From the NCBI GenBank assembly GCA_911728435.2, contig OU452216.1, forward strand, positions 4,910,342 through 4,974,341: a DNA stretch of 64,000 nt. Reading direction: 5' to 3'. The position numbers and the translations under genes are program-made. Within the stretch, counting starts at the first letter, position 1; every line of letters starts with the position of its first letter. This document shows positions 11,600-23,282 of this stretch, in pieces. The stretch comes from Apoderus coryli (lineage: Eukaryota > Arthropoda > Insecta > Coleoptera > Attelabidae). The notes under the pieces are model-generated. The model saw nothing but the letters and a program-made list of their open reading frames with translations. It did no database searches and had not been told where the DNA came from.

Positions 11600-12936
11600 T
11601 AGATTCCATTTTTAACTTAATTTTGAAGACACAAAAATACCCTGATGTATGGAAGCGGGCGAGGGTTGTTCCTGTTGTGAAATCAGGAGATAAGTGTAAG
11701 ATAACCAATTATCGCCCCATGTCTATTCTGTCGAATTTCTCAAAGATATTTTATATGCGCGTATTTACAATAATCTGTATAACGATATATCTGTGTTTCA
11801 ACATGGATTTATGAATCATAGATCTACAATTACCAATCTTACACACATTACACAAGAGATATCGGAAACCTTGGATTGTGGTGGTCAAATGGATGTGGTA
11901 TACACGGATTTTTCGAAGGCATTTGACAGAATGGATCACGCTGTGTTGGTTAACAAGTTAAATCAATTTGGGTTCTCGAATGCCTTGCTTAGACTAATAG
12001 TGTCTTACTTGAGTGGCCGCAGTCAATTTGTTTATTATAGCAGACATACATCCAATGACTCTACAATGACATCAGGGGTTCCGCAGGGCTCCAATTTGGG
12101 TCCACTGATTTTTCCTTTATTTATCAATGACTTAGTTCAGGCAGGAAAGCTTTTGTTTGCTGATGATCTTAAAATTTGTAAACCTATTACAACTAGGTTG
12201 GATTGCTTGGCGTTGCAGAGCGATCTTAATAACTTGTGCGACTGGTGTGACATAAACAAACTATCACTAAATATAGCAAAGTGTAAATGCGTCACTTACT
12301 CTCGGAAGAAGAAATCCATTGTTAATTTATATACACTGAACGGCATTTGTTTGTCCCGATCAGACTTGGTTACTGACCTCGGATTCGAGACTCACATTTA
12401 ATGAGCACATTAAAACCAGAATTCAAGAAGCAAGTCGTATGTATGGCTTCTTAGTGCGAAGTTGTAAGGGATTTGTGAGTGTCGATGCTCTTATTGCCTT
12501 TTATTTTGCCTATGTTCGCTCTAAATTAGAGTATGGATCTATCATTTTTTGGTCCCCATTTTATTCATATCATAAGCAGTCATTAGAAAAAATACAACGT
12601 AGATTTTTGAAATATTTGGTCTGGAAGCAGGATGGGGCTTATCCAACTCGAGAATACGATCAGGGACTTCTTTTAGCTCGATTTTCAATGCAAAGTCTTG
12701 AACTTCGTCGTGTTTTGTCATCTTTAATGTTTTTGTACAATATTCTCCATAACAAGGTGGATTGTTCTTATATTCTTTCCAAACTAAACTTTAATATTCC
12801 CAGAATTTCCCCTAGACATGATTGTTTGTTTAGATGTGAGCGTGCTAGGACTAATGTTCTCTTGAGATCCCCACTCTATGTAATGACTGTTAAATTTAAT
12901 GAATTAAGTCACACGCAAACGTTAAAATCACAATAA
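11600..12936 (+). pseudogene. Non-LTR retrotransposon reverse transcriptase (Jockey/CR1-like group), truncated
   Basis: This encoded the reverse transcriptase of a LINE, which copies element RNA at a nicked target. Visible in order: the region upstream of the palm (YPDVWKRARVVPVVKSGD, NYRPMSILSNFSK), the first catalytic block YTDFSKAFDRMDH, SGVPQGSNLGPLIF, and the catalytic LFADDLKI. Then comes the thumb/C-terminal region (YVRSKLEYGSIIFWSPFY, IQRRFLKYLVWKQDG). Frameshifts occur near 11755 and 12390. There is no endonuclease domain upstream and no A-rich or (ATT)n tail downstream, so both ends are missing. It is related to the copies at 20079, 23283 and 27508. Confidence 0.85.
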
Positions 12937-14289
12937 TTTTTATGACAAAATCAATTTCCAGCATATTGTCTATTGTTATTCCGCATAAGTATGGATAATG
13001 ATGCTTATTTTAAACAATGCTCACTAAAGAGTAGCCTAAGATAAAATTTCAGACATCAAAACTTTGCCTTGTATGCTATTTTGCAGAAAAACCTCATCGC
13101 CTCAAAGAACCATGAGTCATTCGAAACTTCGATGCACATGCCTGCGTCCTGAACGACAGGTACATTTGTGTCAGTTTTCTATTAGTCCTAAAGTTGTCCA
13201 GTTACAAAACAATAGTTTCTTGACGAGGAACAGGGCTTATTTGAGAAGTTTTTGTATAGAATTAGAATAGACGGCAATAATATTCAAATCATCGTATTTT
13301 AGTAAAGCTGAACTTACTTTTCTTTTTTCTGTTGGCATTTGTTGAACTTGCTTGCATTCGCGGTTTTCGCCTCACGAGCGACTTTGAACTCGATGTATTT
13401 AAATGGATCCAACTTGATTTGATACTCATTATAATGCGCGATTTTTCATTTTGTTTTCTGGTAAACGTTATTTTAATTTAAATCTACCATTAACTAGCAA
13501 TTTATCTCGGTTTTCATAAAAATGGTAGAAACCACAGCATCGACGTAATTAACTTTTTTGTAGATTATAAGTTGCTCTTTTTAAAAAAGTAATAATTTAA
13601 ATTAATGAAGCTTGTCAAAGCTGTCTTTAATTAATTTATGTGGAAAATTTACCTCAATGCCTCCGATATCTACACCAATGAACAGTTAATGAAAGTCAAA
13701 ATAATGCAGATTATTTTAGGTGGTTATCGGTCTCTAAATGCACGTAAAATTTTGTCAAAATCGGTTAACTAGTTATTGAGAAATGAACAAAAAAGCTAAT
13801 TCGATAACGAAGCATTTGCGGCAAAAAATATTTAAATTGTTTTCAGGAATCAGCGGTATTCATTTGTTGCAATCATAATGAATCACCCTGTTATATACAT
13901 CAGCATTGTATGTAATACACTTTGGTTGAATGATAATTCAATTACGTTTATGCCGGTTCCTGGGAAGTCGAAAATTGGAACTTTCATTAACCTCTCAAAT
14001 TTACTGTTGTTTGGCTATTTTATGATACGATGAACCTAAATACATTTAACATAAATGTTGTTCATGTGGGCGGCAAAACAAAATATACTATACATACAAC
14101 TGCTTTTTTTCATACTTTTTTTTTTATAATATCGCCTTTACGAGGATAAATTCATAAATACAGTTAGTTTTTCGAAAACGAGCTACTGTGCTGAGGCCTT
14201 CGAGGGGTAGATTGTTTTATCGGAGTCGTTTAGGCGGGTTGGCATCCCCTCACTTTGACCTGCAGAAGATCTTTTGTGAATGACTCTAA
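12937..14289. other. Non-coding, no supported gene
   Basis: AT-rich. A terminus-like aatcaccctg lies at about 13881. From about 14150 to 14289 the sequence may be the 3' UTR of the minus-strand LINE that follows. Confidence 0.45.
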
Positions 14290-15210
14290 TCTATGAATTG
14301 CTCAGCTGTCCCACACTTTTCATGAAGTTGATGATTTCTCTCCTTGCCTCGTCGGGTGTTAGGGTCACCCCTCCAAGGTGTTTTAGCATTTTGAAGAAAA
14401 GTGCCATGCATTCACAGAGCACGTGTTCTGTTGTCTCTGTTGCGTCATCGCAAAACCGACAAGTGTCGTCCTCGGTTAGGCCCATCTTTTTGAGATGGTA
14501 CTTCACTGGGTGGTGTCCCGTAAAAAGGCCTGTAATTCGCCTTGGGTCGCTTCTCTTCAGTTGGATAAACTTCCCTGCGTTGACCTCTGAAAGTTTCATA
14601 AATCTTTTTGATTGTCTTAGGCCTGGAGTGTTTCTCCAGTAGGACTTAAGTTGTTCCTTTTCCCATCTCCGAAGTTTTTCCATCATATGGCTTTCTGGAA
14701 GGCTAAAGATGGGTTCCGGGCCGCAGAACGGAGCGTTTGCGCCCTCTTTTGCAAGTTGGTCCGCCGCTTATGCCTTCATGGCACCCATGTCAGAGTAATC
14801 TTTTTGCCCTGAGCTGCCAGTTGCTTTAGGGTCTGTTTGCATTCCCATGCTAGCTTTAACGTGAAGGTGTAAGACCTCAGTGCTTTTAACGCAGCTTGAC
14901 TGTCTGACATAATATTGATCTGCCGTTCCGGGATGCCTCTCTGCAGGCATTCTTGAGCACAACGATTAATAGCGTTGATCTCTGCTTGGAATATAGTGGG
15001 ACTTTTCCCGAGAGACTCAGAGAGCCTGCAATTAGGCCCGTATACTCCCATGCCTGTGTTCCCTTCTATTCCTTTTGAACCGTCCATATACCAGACCGAT
15101 GTGTTTTCTGGGAATCGTGGTTTAGCCATTTTCAAATGGGATTTCAAAATCATGTTTGCAAGCGAATGCAGTTTGACAGCTCTGACCCCATGTCTATTAA
15201 CGAACGGCAT
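14290..15210 (-). pseudogene. RNase H and C-terminal part of a non-LTR retrotransposon polyprotein
   Basis: The minus strand from 15210 encodes an RNase H fold: YMDGSKGIEGNTGMGVYG with the first acidic residue, FQAEINAI with the Glu, and IMSDSQAALKAL with the next Asp, ending ITLTWVP. RNase H removes the RNA strand of the hybrid during retrotransposition. After a short gap with deletions (about 14690-14776) the C-terminal region continues in another frame, including a Cys/His cluster TCRFCDDATETTEHVLCEC typical of the tail of I/R1/Jockey-type elements. The 5' reverse transcriptase is absent, so this is a 5'-truncated copy. It is a different LINE lineage from the one at 11600-12936. Confidence 0.85.
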
Positions 15211-15689
15211 TTTTTTTTAAATGTCAAAACTAGTCTGATGATTTGACATTAAAAAGAAATGGCGCTCAATTTAAAACCAACCGGCGTTCTTATTGATTGA
15301 TTGTAATTGGTTAAGTTTGAGTGCCCATTTGACCAGACTTCACCACTGTCCCTGGTATGTATTTTTTACATATTTTCCAAACTGCGTATTTATGATTTTA
15401 ATTCAGCACTTTACTGGGATGACGAATGAGATTTTTTTTGGCATCGGTATCAACGATATTAAGAATGTTGCAGGTTTTTTTTTTCATTAAAAAATATATT
15501 AGAGGTCAACAGAACACATTCTATTGATGTGTGAATAAATAATTCAATTTCGCTTGGACGGCAATAGTACAAAAGAAAAATATGATTGAGGCTCTTCATA
15601 ATAACTAAATCCAAAAATAAAAATGAATGACGTGAGAATATCAAATTGATTATAGTATTATTTTAAGAGCATTATAGGTACTCTTCAAA
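15211..15689. other. Non-coding, no supported gene
   Basis: Nothing recognised between the LINE remnant and the tandem array. Confidence 0.5.
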
Positions 15690-16305
15690 TCAGTTTGGTC
15701 GTTTTTTTATGCCGGTTTATTTATTTGGAAAATTATAGTTTCTATGAAATATCCTTGAAAATATGATTTTTCTAAGAATAATTTATTGATTTTGAATATA
15801 AATCATTGATTTCATTTTTTGTTTTTTTAATAATTTTGATTTAATCAGTTTGGACGATTTTTTATGCCGATTTATTTATTTTGAAAATCATAGTTTCAAT
15901 GAAATATCCTTGAAAATATGATTTTTCTAAGAATAATTTATTGATTTTGAATATAAATCATTGATTTCATTTTTTGTTTTTTTAATAATTTTGATTTAAT
16001 CAGTTTGGACGATTTTTTATGCCGGTTTATTTATTTGGAAAATTATAGTTTCAATGAAATATCCTTGAAAATATGATTTTCCTAAGAATAATTTATTGAT
16101 TTTGAATATAAATCATTGATTTCATTTTTTGTTTTTGTAATAATTTTGATTTAATCAGTTTAGACGATTTTTTATGCCGGTTTATTTATTTTGAAAATTA
16201 TAGTTTCAATGAAATATCCTTGAAAATATGATTTTTCTAAGAATAATTTATTGATTTTGAATATAAATCATTGATTTCATTTTTTGTTTTTTTAATAATG
16301 TTGAT
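15690..16305 (+). repeat. Tandem array, 4 copies of a 155-bp unit
   Basis: The phrase cagtttggacgattttttat recurs at 15691, 15846, 16001 and 16156, an exact 155-bp period, with each unit about 95% like the next. The unit is AT-rich with conserved internal blocks such as aaatatccttgaaaatatg. The array ends abruptly near 16305. Period and composition resemble a short satellite or a nucleosome-sized minisatellite. Confidence 0.95.
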
Positions 16306-17369
16306 TTACAGTTGCAATTTTAACCAAAATTTTCAATAACTGCTTAGCGATTTCATTCAATTGAGACCTACACGGAAAAAAATGTTATCTTTATAATTAT
16401 TCTTTATTTGCCACCAAAAAATACAAATTACAATAATAAACTTTACAAAAGTAGACAAATAAATAAATAAACATGGTGCATAGATAAATTACCTCATTCA
16501 TGTTCCTGTTCACATCTTGAAGCCACCACAGAAGTACATGTAATACGTGGTATTCTCTTCCAGATGCAGACAAAATAATCCTCGATGTATCATTACAAAA
16601 GAAAATATTCGTACTAAAAATTAAAATATAAGACATTTGATGACTTTAAAACTATTTACTTCGTTCAAATGATTGTGTGTTTAATTAAAAAATAATTCAA
16701 CATAGTTGACAAAAATATGGACAAAATTCTAGCAACGCCATCTATATGTCATCCTACGGACTTATTGAATGGCCTAATACATTATTTTTTCAAATGACAC
16801 TTATATTGGGCGAAATACGTTCCTGAAATAGTGGATCTCCCTCTCTGTGAATTGGCAGCGCTCGGGGTGCATTCGCTTTACCGCCGGCGCGGCGTTCGGC
16901 ATAGCGACTCTGATTCATCGCCCCCATAGGCGTTGTTGCCAGACGGCTTACTATATTTTGCGTTCATTGGTTTAAATTTATTTGTTAAGAAGTAGGTATT
17001 ATGTTGGTTTTTATTGTATTTTAGGTTACTTTAAAATATAGCCGTTATTGGAACTTTAGAATTTAGAGCAAAGGTATTGGAGTCCATAGGTCGGATACCA
17101 GATCAAAAAAAATAAAAAATCGACTGTATTTCGAAAATATGAATCACACCTTTAACGCCTTCACTGTCATCGACTAATAATAATCGTATCAAGATCTTTG
17201 TACAGAATTTACGAATATTTATGAGTTGCATAAGTTACTTATTGTCTCTACAATAATAATATCAGTGACAGCACTGATTTTTAGTCCAATTATTCGCAAA
17301 TATTCTTGGTATGTTGACAAATGCTTTAAGTTTTTATCTCCCAAATGAATTTTCTTTAAATTTTCAGTA
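16306..17369. other. Non-coding, no supported gene; one short dispersed block
   Basis: It contains the second copy of the 47-bp dispersed block (16733-16779, see 10292) and a locally GC-rich segment at about 16850-16930. No coding sequence recognised. Confidence 0.5.
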
Positions 17370-17382
17370 GTAATGCCCCTAG

Positions 17383-17533
17383 GGTCTTGATAATACCGAG
17401 ATAATTTTGTCATAGAGAATGCCGAAAGCGTGTTGCTTGAGAATAGCCGCAGACCGAGGGCTATTGTCCATGAGCAACTCGCTTGAAGGATTCTCTATGA
17501 CAAAATTTTGAGTATTTATCAAGGCCCGAGGAG
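17383..17533. repeat. Imperfect palindrome at the Crypton 3' side
   Basis: The block tagagaatgccgaaagcgtg and following bases pair with the later block ending in gaaggattctctatgacaaa, giving a hairpin of two ~65-nt arms around about 17450. The same palindrome is present at about 63310-63450. It may be a recombination or termination structure of the element. Confidence 0.65.
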
Positions 17534-17654
17534 TATTCGATAATTTTTTACTTTGTGATATCAAAAATTTGAATGTCAATCTGACGTTTAAAAATTTTCA
17601 ATACAAAATGTATTAGTTTTAATCAAACAAATATTATTCATTTTTTATTTAAAA

Positions 17655-18720
17655 CTACAGTTGTGAAAAGTACAATTGGTAAATGTTAAATTGGAAGAAG
17701 AGTTTACTGAAGTTGACGGGATTGTTAATTTCCACTGTTGAAGAAATTCCTCGCATGGTGTTGATTATTTCACCATGGCGTTCTTGGTTTATATTCAAGT
17801 ACGGTTTAATTGAATTAGAGCTGCTATGTCCTGTTATTTTTATTAATTGCTGTTCAGGAATTCCTTTATTTGCCAAATGGCTAACTGCAGTTGATCTGTT
17901 CGAATGATTGGATATCTTTTTACACTTAGTATCCACATATTGTTTTCTTGCCTACAGGTATATTGTCAAACCATGTGTCACTTTCGTATTTCCAGAAACG
18001 ATTTAGTCTCAAGAATAGGCGACTGGAAGTAATATTTTTCCCCCCTTTGGACACTAATTTATGGAATAACCGAACAGGGCATGCACTTTCGTTTGCAATA
18101 TTTGGAACAAGCCACTTACTATTTGTACAACTTTTCGATCCTCCTTGGCATGTTTTACTGAATATTGGATTGTATTCAATTCTGTTGGTTGGCGTTCCAT
18201 CATTATTTTTCTCAATCGTGAAATAATCTATAAGGCAATCAGCTGGTTCACCACCTCGCCAAGCGAACTCAACAGCTACAATATGGTAAAAAAAAATTTG
18301 TAAACCTTCTGGTGTACATTCATGCCATAATCCATTGATTCTAGCCAAATCACTTGACCTCAAATTTGATGAACTGCATTTTCATTTGGTTGGATCCTGC
18401 TGTAATCTTTTACGTTTTGCATTTCTTGCATCTCGCGCATTTTTGAGAATATCACACTGGTAAACGGGTCGAATACAATTTTGAAGTCATTCAAGTATTT
18501 TTCCTGGAGTAGCCTACTCGTAGTATTCCAAATTGTTTTTACAGTTGCTTCTTTATATTCAGTTCCGTCAGCTTTTCTCATATTTACCGCATAATATTTC
18601 AATATATTAGCGAAATTATGCAAACTCGTTTCAGTATTCAGTTCGTATTCTCTGGTCGCACAAAACTCGAGAAATATTTTCCATACATATTTTTTTGATT
18701 TGATTGTATTTTTTGGTATA
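17655..18720 (-). pseudogene. Crypton-type tyrosine recombinase
   Basis: This encoded a DNA recombinase of the Crypton/DUF3504 type, which cuts and joins through a Tyr. In coding order on the minus strand: a core-binding region (KYVWKIFLEFCATREYELN, NMRKADGTEYKEATVK, FDPFTSVIFSKMREMQ); then VAVEFAWRGGE with the catalytic Arg; FSKTCQGGSKSC and NIANESACPVRLFHKLVSKG; then SNHSNRSTAV (His-x-x-Arg) and ITGHSSSNSIKPYL (second His and candidate Tyr). All catalytic positions are still recognisable. Two frame changes break it, one near 18362 and one near 17932. This domain class has also been domesticated in animal genes (KCTD1-, QRICH1- and ZMYM-type), but the lesions here argue for a dead transposon. 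Confidence 0.85.
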
Positions 18721-18760
18721 TTATTAGATATAATATTGTCAGTTTGACGTTTAATTAATT

Positions 18761-20078
18761 TTTAATAAAAAAAAAAACACCAAACTGAAAACACCACATG
18801 TAGGGTAATATCCAGAGGTGATTGGATGAAATTTGACACATGACTTAAAATTAAGTAATTTGATTGGTTACTATATTTAATAAAAAATTATCATTACAAT
18901 AGGCTAATTTATCACAATTTGATATATGTACCACGAATAAGTTTAATATACAGGGTGAATCATTTTTTTGAGGATGAAACTTAACAACAAATTCTACATG
19001 GCAAAAGATCGTATTAACATGGCTTCAAAAATACTTTGTTCCCGAGATAGCGGGTGTTTAACGTGCCACCCTGATGGTGGTTCTATTAAGTTTTTTTCCG
19101 AAACGTTTTATATTTCTGGATGAAATTCGTTGTTTTGTTTTTTGCAAATCTCTTCGTCTTTTTTACGTATATAATTTGTTATATATTTCAAAGTCACAAA
19201 ACATACATACAAAAGTTATTATATAATTTCACCACTGTATAAATTGGGGGACAATTTACCCCACCCCTGAAATTTATTTTTTCATGATCAAAACATTTCT
19301 CGACAGTGACAACAAAAAAAGAAACGAATTTCATGACGAAATCTACAAACATTTCGGTATATTATGATAGATTTTTCCGTTATAGTCATATACGGTTAAA
19401 TAGTAGTACAAAGACAGACAATTTAATTGCTGTAAGATCTTCATTTACTACTAAGTACCTAATTGTTTCACCCATTCATTGTATTCTCGTTAAAATCAAT
19501 ATACCCCAACTCATACCGACTAGGTACATGTCTGACAAAAGCGGAAATGATTCATAACCATGTATTCCAACTGTTGGCAACACTGTACCAACGCCAACAA
19601 CGGACAAAATTATATGAATAAAGGACCGTTCGATGCCCTTGCCGACTTCGTCGGCCGCCCTCCGTTTCTCTGGATGCGTGCTGAAGTGCTACACTATATA
19701 CAAGCTGAACCGCCAAAACAAAATTCTCCTCTTTCTTTGTTCGAAGGGACCCCTTTGTCTCACGTTATGATTATTTATTGTTTTCTTCTCGAACCTGATA
19801 TGAATTTAAATAGCCCGCATCCTTTAGTATACATTTTTTTTTCTATACTGTATTGTTTTGTTGCCAGTGTAACAGGCAACCCTCATGTGTTGATGGTGTT
19901 GTTTTCTTTGATTATATGAACCTTCCAGACACATTAAATAACGCTTGAAGAATGATAATGGACTATTATAACAATTTTTTTCAACAATCACGTCGTTGGA
20001 TATTTAGAAAACTTCATCGGCGACATTTAATATTTATATTGCTAAGGAAATAGGTACATTCAACTCCTTGAGCTTGAG
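18761..20078. other. Non-coding, no supported gene
   Basis: A MITE-like end tatacagggtgaatc occurs at 18949 without a located partner. The frames at 19306-19557 and 19560-19919 have no recognisable domain and no homologous copy here, so they are not called. Confidence 0.45.
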
Positions 20079-20588
20079 TTGGGTGTATATTGTGCGTCTA
20101 TTTTCGCCGTTCCTCTGCAGACTCTGTTTAATAGGTCTCTGAGATCCAATATATTCCCAAAAGCTTGGAAAATTTCCCGCATTTGCCCAATCCATATATC
20201 TGCTGAGACTGATCATGTTGAAAATTATAGACCCGCTCGCTCCTGCCCAACTTCTCGAAGGTTTTTGAAGCGGCATTACACTGAAAAATATTTACTCAAA
20301 TTAAGCATCAGATTGATCCACAGCAGCACGGTTTTTTCCCAGGCCGCTCTACAGTAACCAACCTAACCTGTTTTCTAGAGGATGTATTTCGTACCCTCGG
20401 GGAGGGTCTGCGGATCGATGCGGTTTATACAGATTTTTCGAAGGCTTTCGATAAGCTGGATCATTCGCTTGTCCTACGGAAAATGTCGACGTTGGGTTCT
20501 CATGAGGATCTTTTAACGTTTTTTTTCTCCTACTTGTCTGATCGACAACACTATGTCGAATACAATGGTCATACACTGAATTTAAGGT

Positions 20589-21087
20589 ACAAGGGGTTGT
20601 TGTCTCCTCCACCGCATCACAGTGCAATATTTTTGAGGTCTTTTTCATTCAACATTTATGCTATGTATAATCGAATCCCTTCAAAATTTAAGGAATTAAC
20701 TGTGTCCGGTTTCAGAAGTGCCTACCGATCATTTTTATTAAATAAATAATTTGTACTTCTTGCGTCTCCAAATCTGTACATTGTTTTGAATTATGGTTAG
20801 GTTTTCTAATTCTTAGGATTTTTATGCTTCTTTTTTGTTTGTATAGTTTTTTTTTAATTTTTTTATTTTTTGTTTACTAACTACTAAGTAAGAATGCACG
20901 ATCATTGGTTTGTTTATTATCTTTAATGTTTCTCGAAAAGGAAGGGCGGGTTAAAATTAAAAATCAGTCTATGACTGCCTTTTAACCCTTTTTGTAGTCT
21001 GATATCTGATATTAAGAATATGTTTAATTTTGTAATTTTATTCATGTACTTTTGGATTACAAATAAACTGAATTATTATTATTATTA
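20589..21087 (+). mobile_element. 5'-truncated LINE 3' end nested in a LINE
   Basis: It begins with the last ~35 codons of a related element (YNRIPSKFKELTVSGFRSAY...LLNK, stop at 20747), then its 3' UTR, and ends in the tail attattattattat at 21076-21087. It interrupts the reverse transcriptase between YNGHT and SETFTPTSGAPQGS, so it is younger than the host LINE. Confidence 0.75.
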
Positions 21088-22027
21088 TAAATCGGAAACT
21101 TTCACACCCACGAGCGGAGCGCCTCAGGGCAGCTGTTTGACACCATTAATATTTTCAATTTTCATTAATGACATACCCCAGGAACTTACAAGCAACCATT
21201 TGATGTTTGTAGACGATCTGAAGTTGTATCGTGTTATTCGAGACACTTCGGATTGCGTGTTGTTGCAGCGCGACTTATCTAAGCTTGAAGATTGGTGTAA
21301 CTATAATAAACTGCCTTTAAATATTAATAAATGTAAGTTTGTCATATTTTTGAAATCGCAAACTGTTTTTGAATATGGCGATCAGCTGAGTGACACTGCG
21401 CTTGAGTGTTGTGATGTTCTCAGGGATCTTGGAGTTTACGTCGACACTGACTTGTCATTTAATTATCATATTCAAAGTATTACCCGAGATGCACTACGCA
21501 TGCTTGGCTTTTTGTTTCGTGTTACCAAAGATTTTAGTGATATTGAATGTGTAACTAATTTATATTGCGCTCTGGTAAGGTCTAAGCTTGAGTACGCATC
21601 TATAATATGGTCTCCCATTTACCAATCTCATGCAGGACACATTGAATACATACAGCGCAAATTCCTTAAATATTTAGCCTTTAAAATTGACGGTAGATTC
21701 CCATGTAGAGGATTCGATCATAGAGCACTGCTCGATCGCTTTCAAATGGTTTGGCTGGCTGCTCGCAGAGAGTATGCCGGACAACTCTTCCTGTTAAAGA
21801 TTATAAATAGCTTGGTGGACTGTTCAAATCTACTCCGATCGTTGAATTTTAACATACCGCGCCACTCTGCGAGGAGTAGCAGACTATTTCACGTTCCTGT
21901 TTTTCGTACTAATTATGAATCCAATGCACCCCTACTTCGAGCATGCCAAACATGTAACATAGAAGGATTTAGTCAAGAAATTAACTATTTCAATGAGCCT
22001 GTAAAATCTTTCAGTCCTCAATCTATC

Positions 22028-22583
22028 CTCTATCTTCACTGAACTTTCGGTGACATTCTCATCGGGGTCAGTGTGTATCACGTAGGGTTTTGAAGAAGAC
22101 AAACAGGGATTGTATGCATCAGTACCATCCAGCAGTAGCGGCCGATTAGAAAATGCATCTCCCTACGCGGCACTGTCTAGACTCGCCGCATATTACGTCA
22201 GTTTAAACACAAAACCTTTCATGCGTTAGAATTGTCCTCCAAATCCACCAGACAGAACAAAGGTGGCTCTAGTTGCTGTTCTTTCACAGTCCCTGTAATG
22301 ATTAAGTTTGTCGTTCTCTGGATGAACAGAGCGGTTTAATCAACACTCAGTTACATGAGTCTTAGACACTGTTCGTTCTCCCATAAAGAAAGCTGTTACA
22401 TTCCCAAAATAACGTACACTATCTGGTACAGTTGTTTTCTTCATTGGTATTGTCCAGCAAAAATTATTCAAGTGTGGTAATCACCAGATATTTGCAGTAT
22501 CTTCGTTGAGCTAGCTTAAAGGCTCTCCAGCTTGTTTCTCATCCCTTTTTATCACAGTTGCAGAAGACAGTCCTCAATCTATC
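22028..22583. mobile_element. Unclassified 556-bp insertion with 16-bp direct repeat
   Basis: cagtcctcaatctatc occurs at 22012-22027 and again at 22568-22583. Removing one copy plus the intervening DNA restores the LINE reading frame to its stop. No coding sequence or obvious terminal inverted repeats; identity unknown. Confidence 0.65.
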
Positions 22584-22596
22584 TTTACTGAACTTG

Positions 22597-23282
22597 TATA
22601 GATATAAATTCAAGGTGGCAACATTGCCACCATCAAACAATCCAGAGGAATGGAATAAGAGACGAGGCTAGAAAGGAGTCTACATCTGATCATCATTCCG
22701 TTAATTCGCAATTGATTCGTCTACAATATACTAAATTAATCCTGAAACTTTGACACCCTGTATGTATAGAATCTATCTATATCTTGCCAAATACAGTAGA
22801 GCCTAATAAAAGCCATTACTTAACTTGTATTGTATATAATATCTGTCAATGCATGTGACAGATTACTGCCTTTTTACAAGAATTTTGATGAAAGCCTAAA
22901 GCTCCCAAAGTTGTGGCACTAAATCTTCCAACTATAAATTTGAAACGCGAATACTGATTGTGATCCTCGCAAAATTACCATAAACATGTTATGCAAGTTG
23001 GCTTTTGTTCTATTATGGGAAGATAAACTGAATTCACTTTCGACTTTCTCTAATATAATTTTTCTGTTTATGGTCAATCTCGCCTACACCTCATTCAGTA
23101 TGTTAAACTTACGTTTCAAACAAAGTTGCAATATTGTGATGTATTATAGATAATATTTTGATATTAATTAAGTATATATTGTCTAAAAATAGTTATAGGT
23201 AATTTGTATTCGTGTCGTTTGTGACGATTTTTAATTATTTCACTAAAAGGGAAATCTTGCGTCAAAGTAAACTTATCTACCG
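22597..23282. other. Non-coding, no supported gene
   Basis: Probably LINE 3' UTR followed by unrelated AT-rich sequence. Confidence 0.45.

Larger units (their letters stand above)
17370..18760 (-). mobile_element. Crypton-like tyrosine-recombinase transposon, defective
   Basis: A minus-strand recombinase gene (17655-18720) is followed by a 3' region (17370-17654) that contains a foldback of about 150 bp. The 3' region is duplicated at 63290-63597 without the gene, so it behaves as a mobile unit or element end. The motif gtcartytgacgttta is found near both sides of the gene (about 17575 and 18738), possibly terminal repeats. Exact ends are not resolved. Confidence 0.7.
20079..22596 (+). pseudogene. 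Non-LTR retrotransposon reverse transcriptase with two insertions
   Basis: Upstream part 20079-20588: FNRSLRSNIFPKAWKISRICPI, then YTDFSKAFDKLDHSLVLRKM with the first catalytic block, to YVEYNGHT. The chain resumes at 21088 with SETFTPTSGAPQGSCLTPLIF and LMFVDDLKLY, the catalytic pair, with Val replacing the usual Ala. The C-terminal region YCALVRSKLEYASIIWSPIY and IQRRKF-like YIQRKFLKYLAFKIDGRF follows to 22027. The last residues SIFTELV and the stop lie at 22580-22596, after a second insertion. Joining around the two insertions restores the order seen in the related copy at 27508-28623. Frameshifts are present near 20250-20350. The segment from 21020 reads open for 340 codons. Confidence 0.85.

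Noticed and set aside
18949..18965. cagggtga terminus as a complete MITE
   Set aside because: No matching partner end was found nearby; the same holds for 58616 and 61204.
19560..19919. 119-codon frame
   Set aside because: No domain or homologous copy visible; membrane-like stretches are common chance products of AT-rich DNA.
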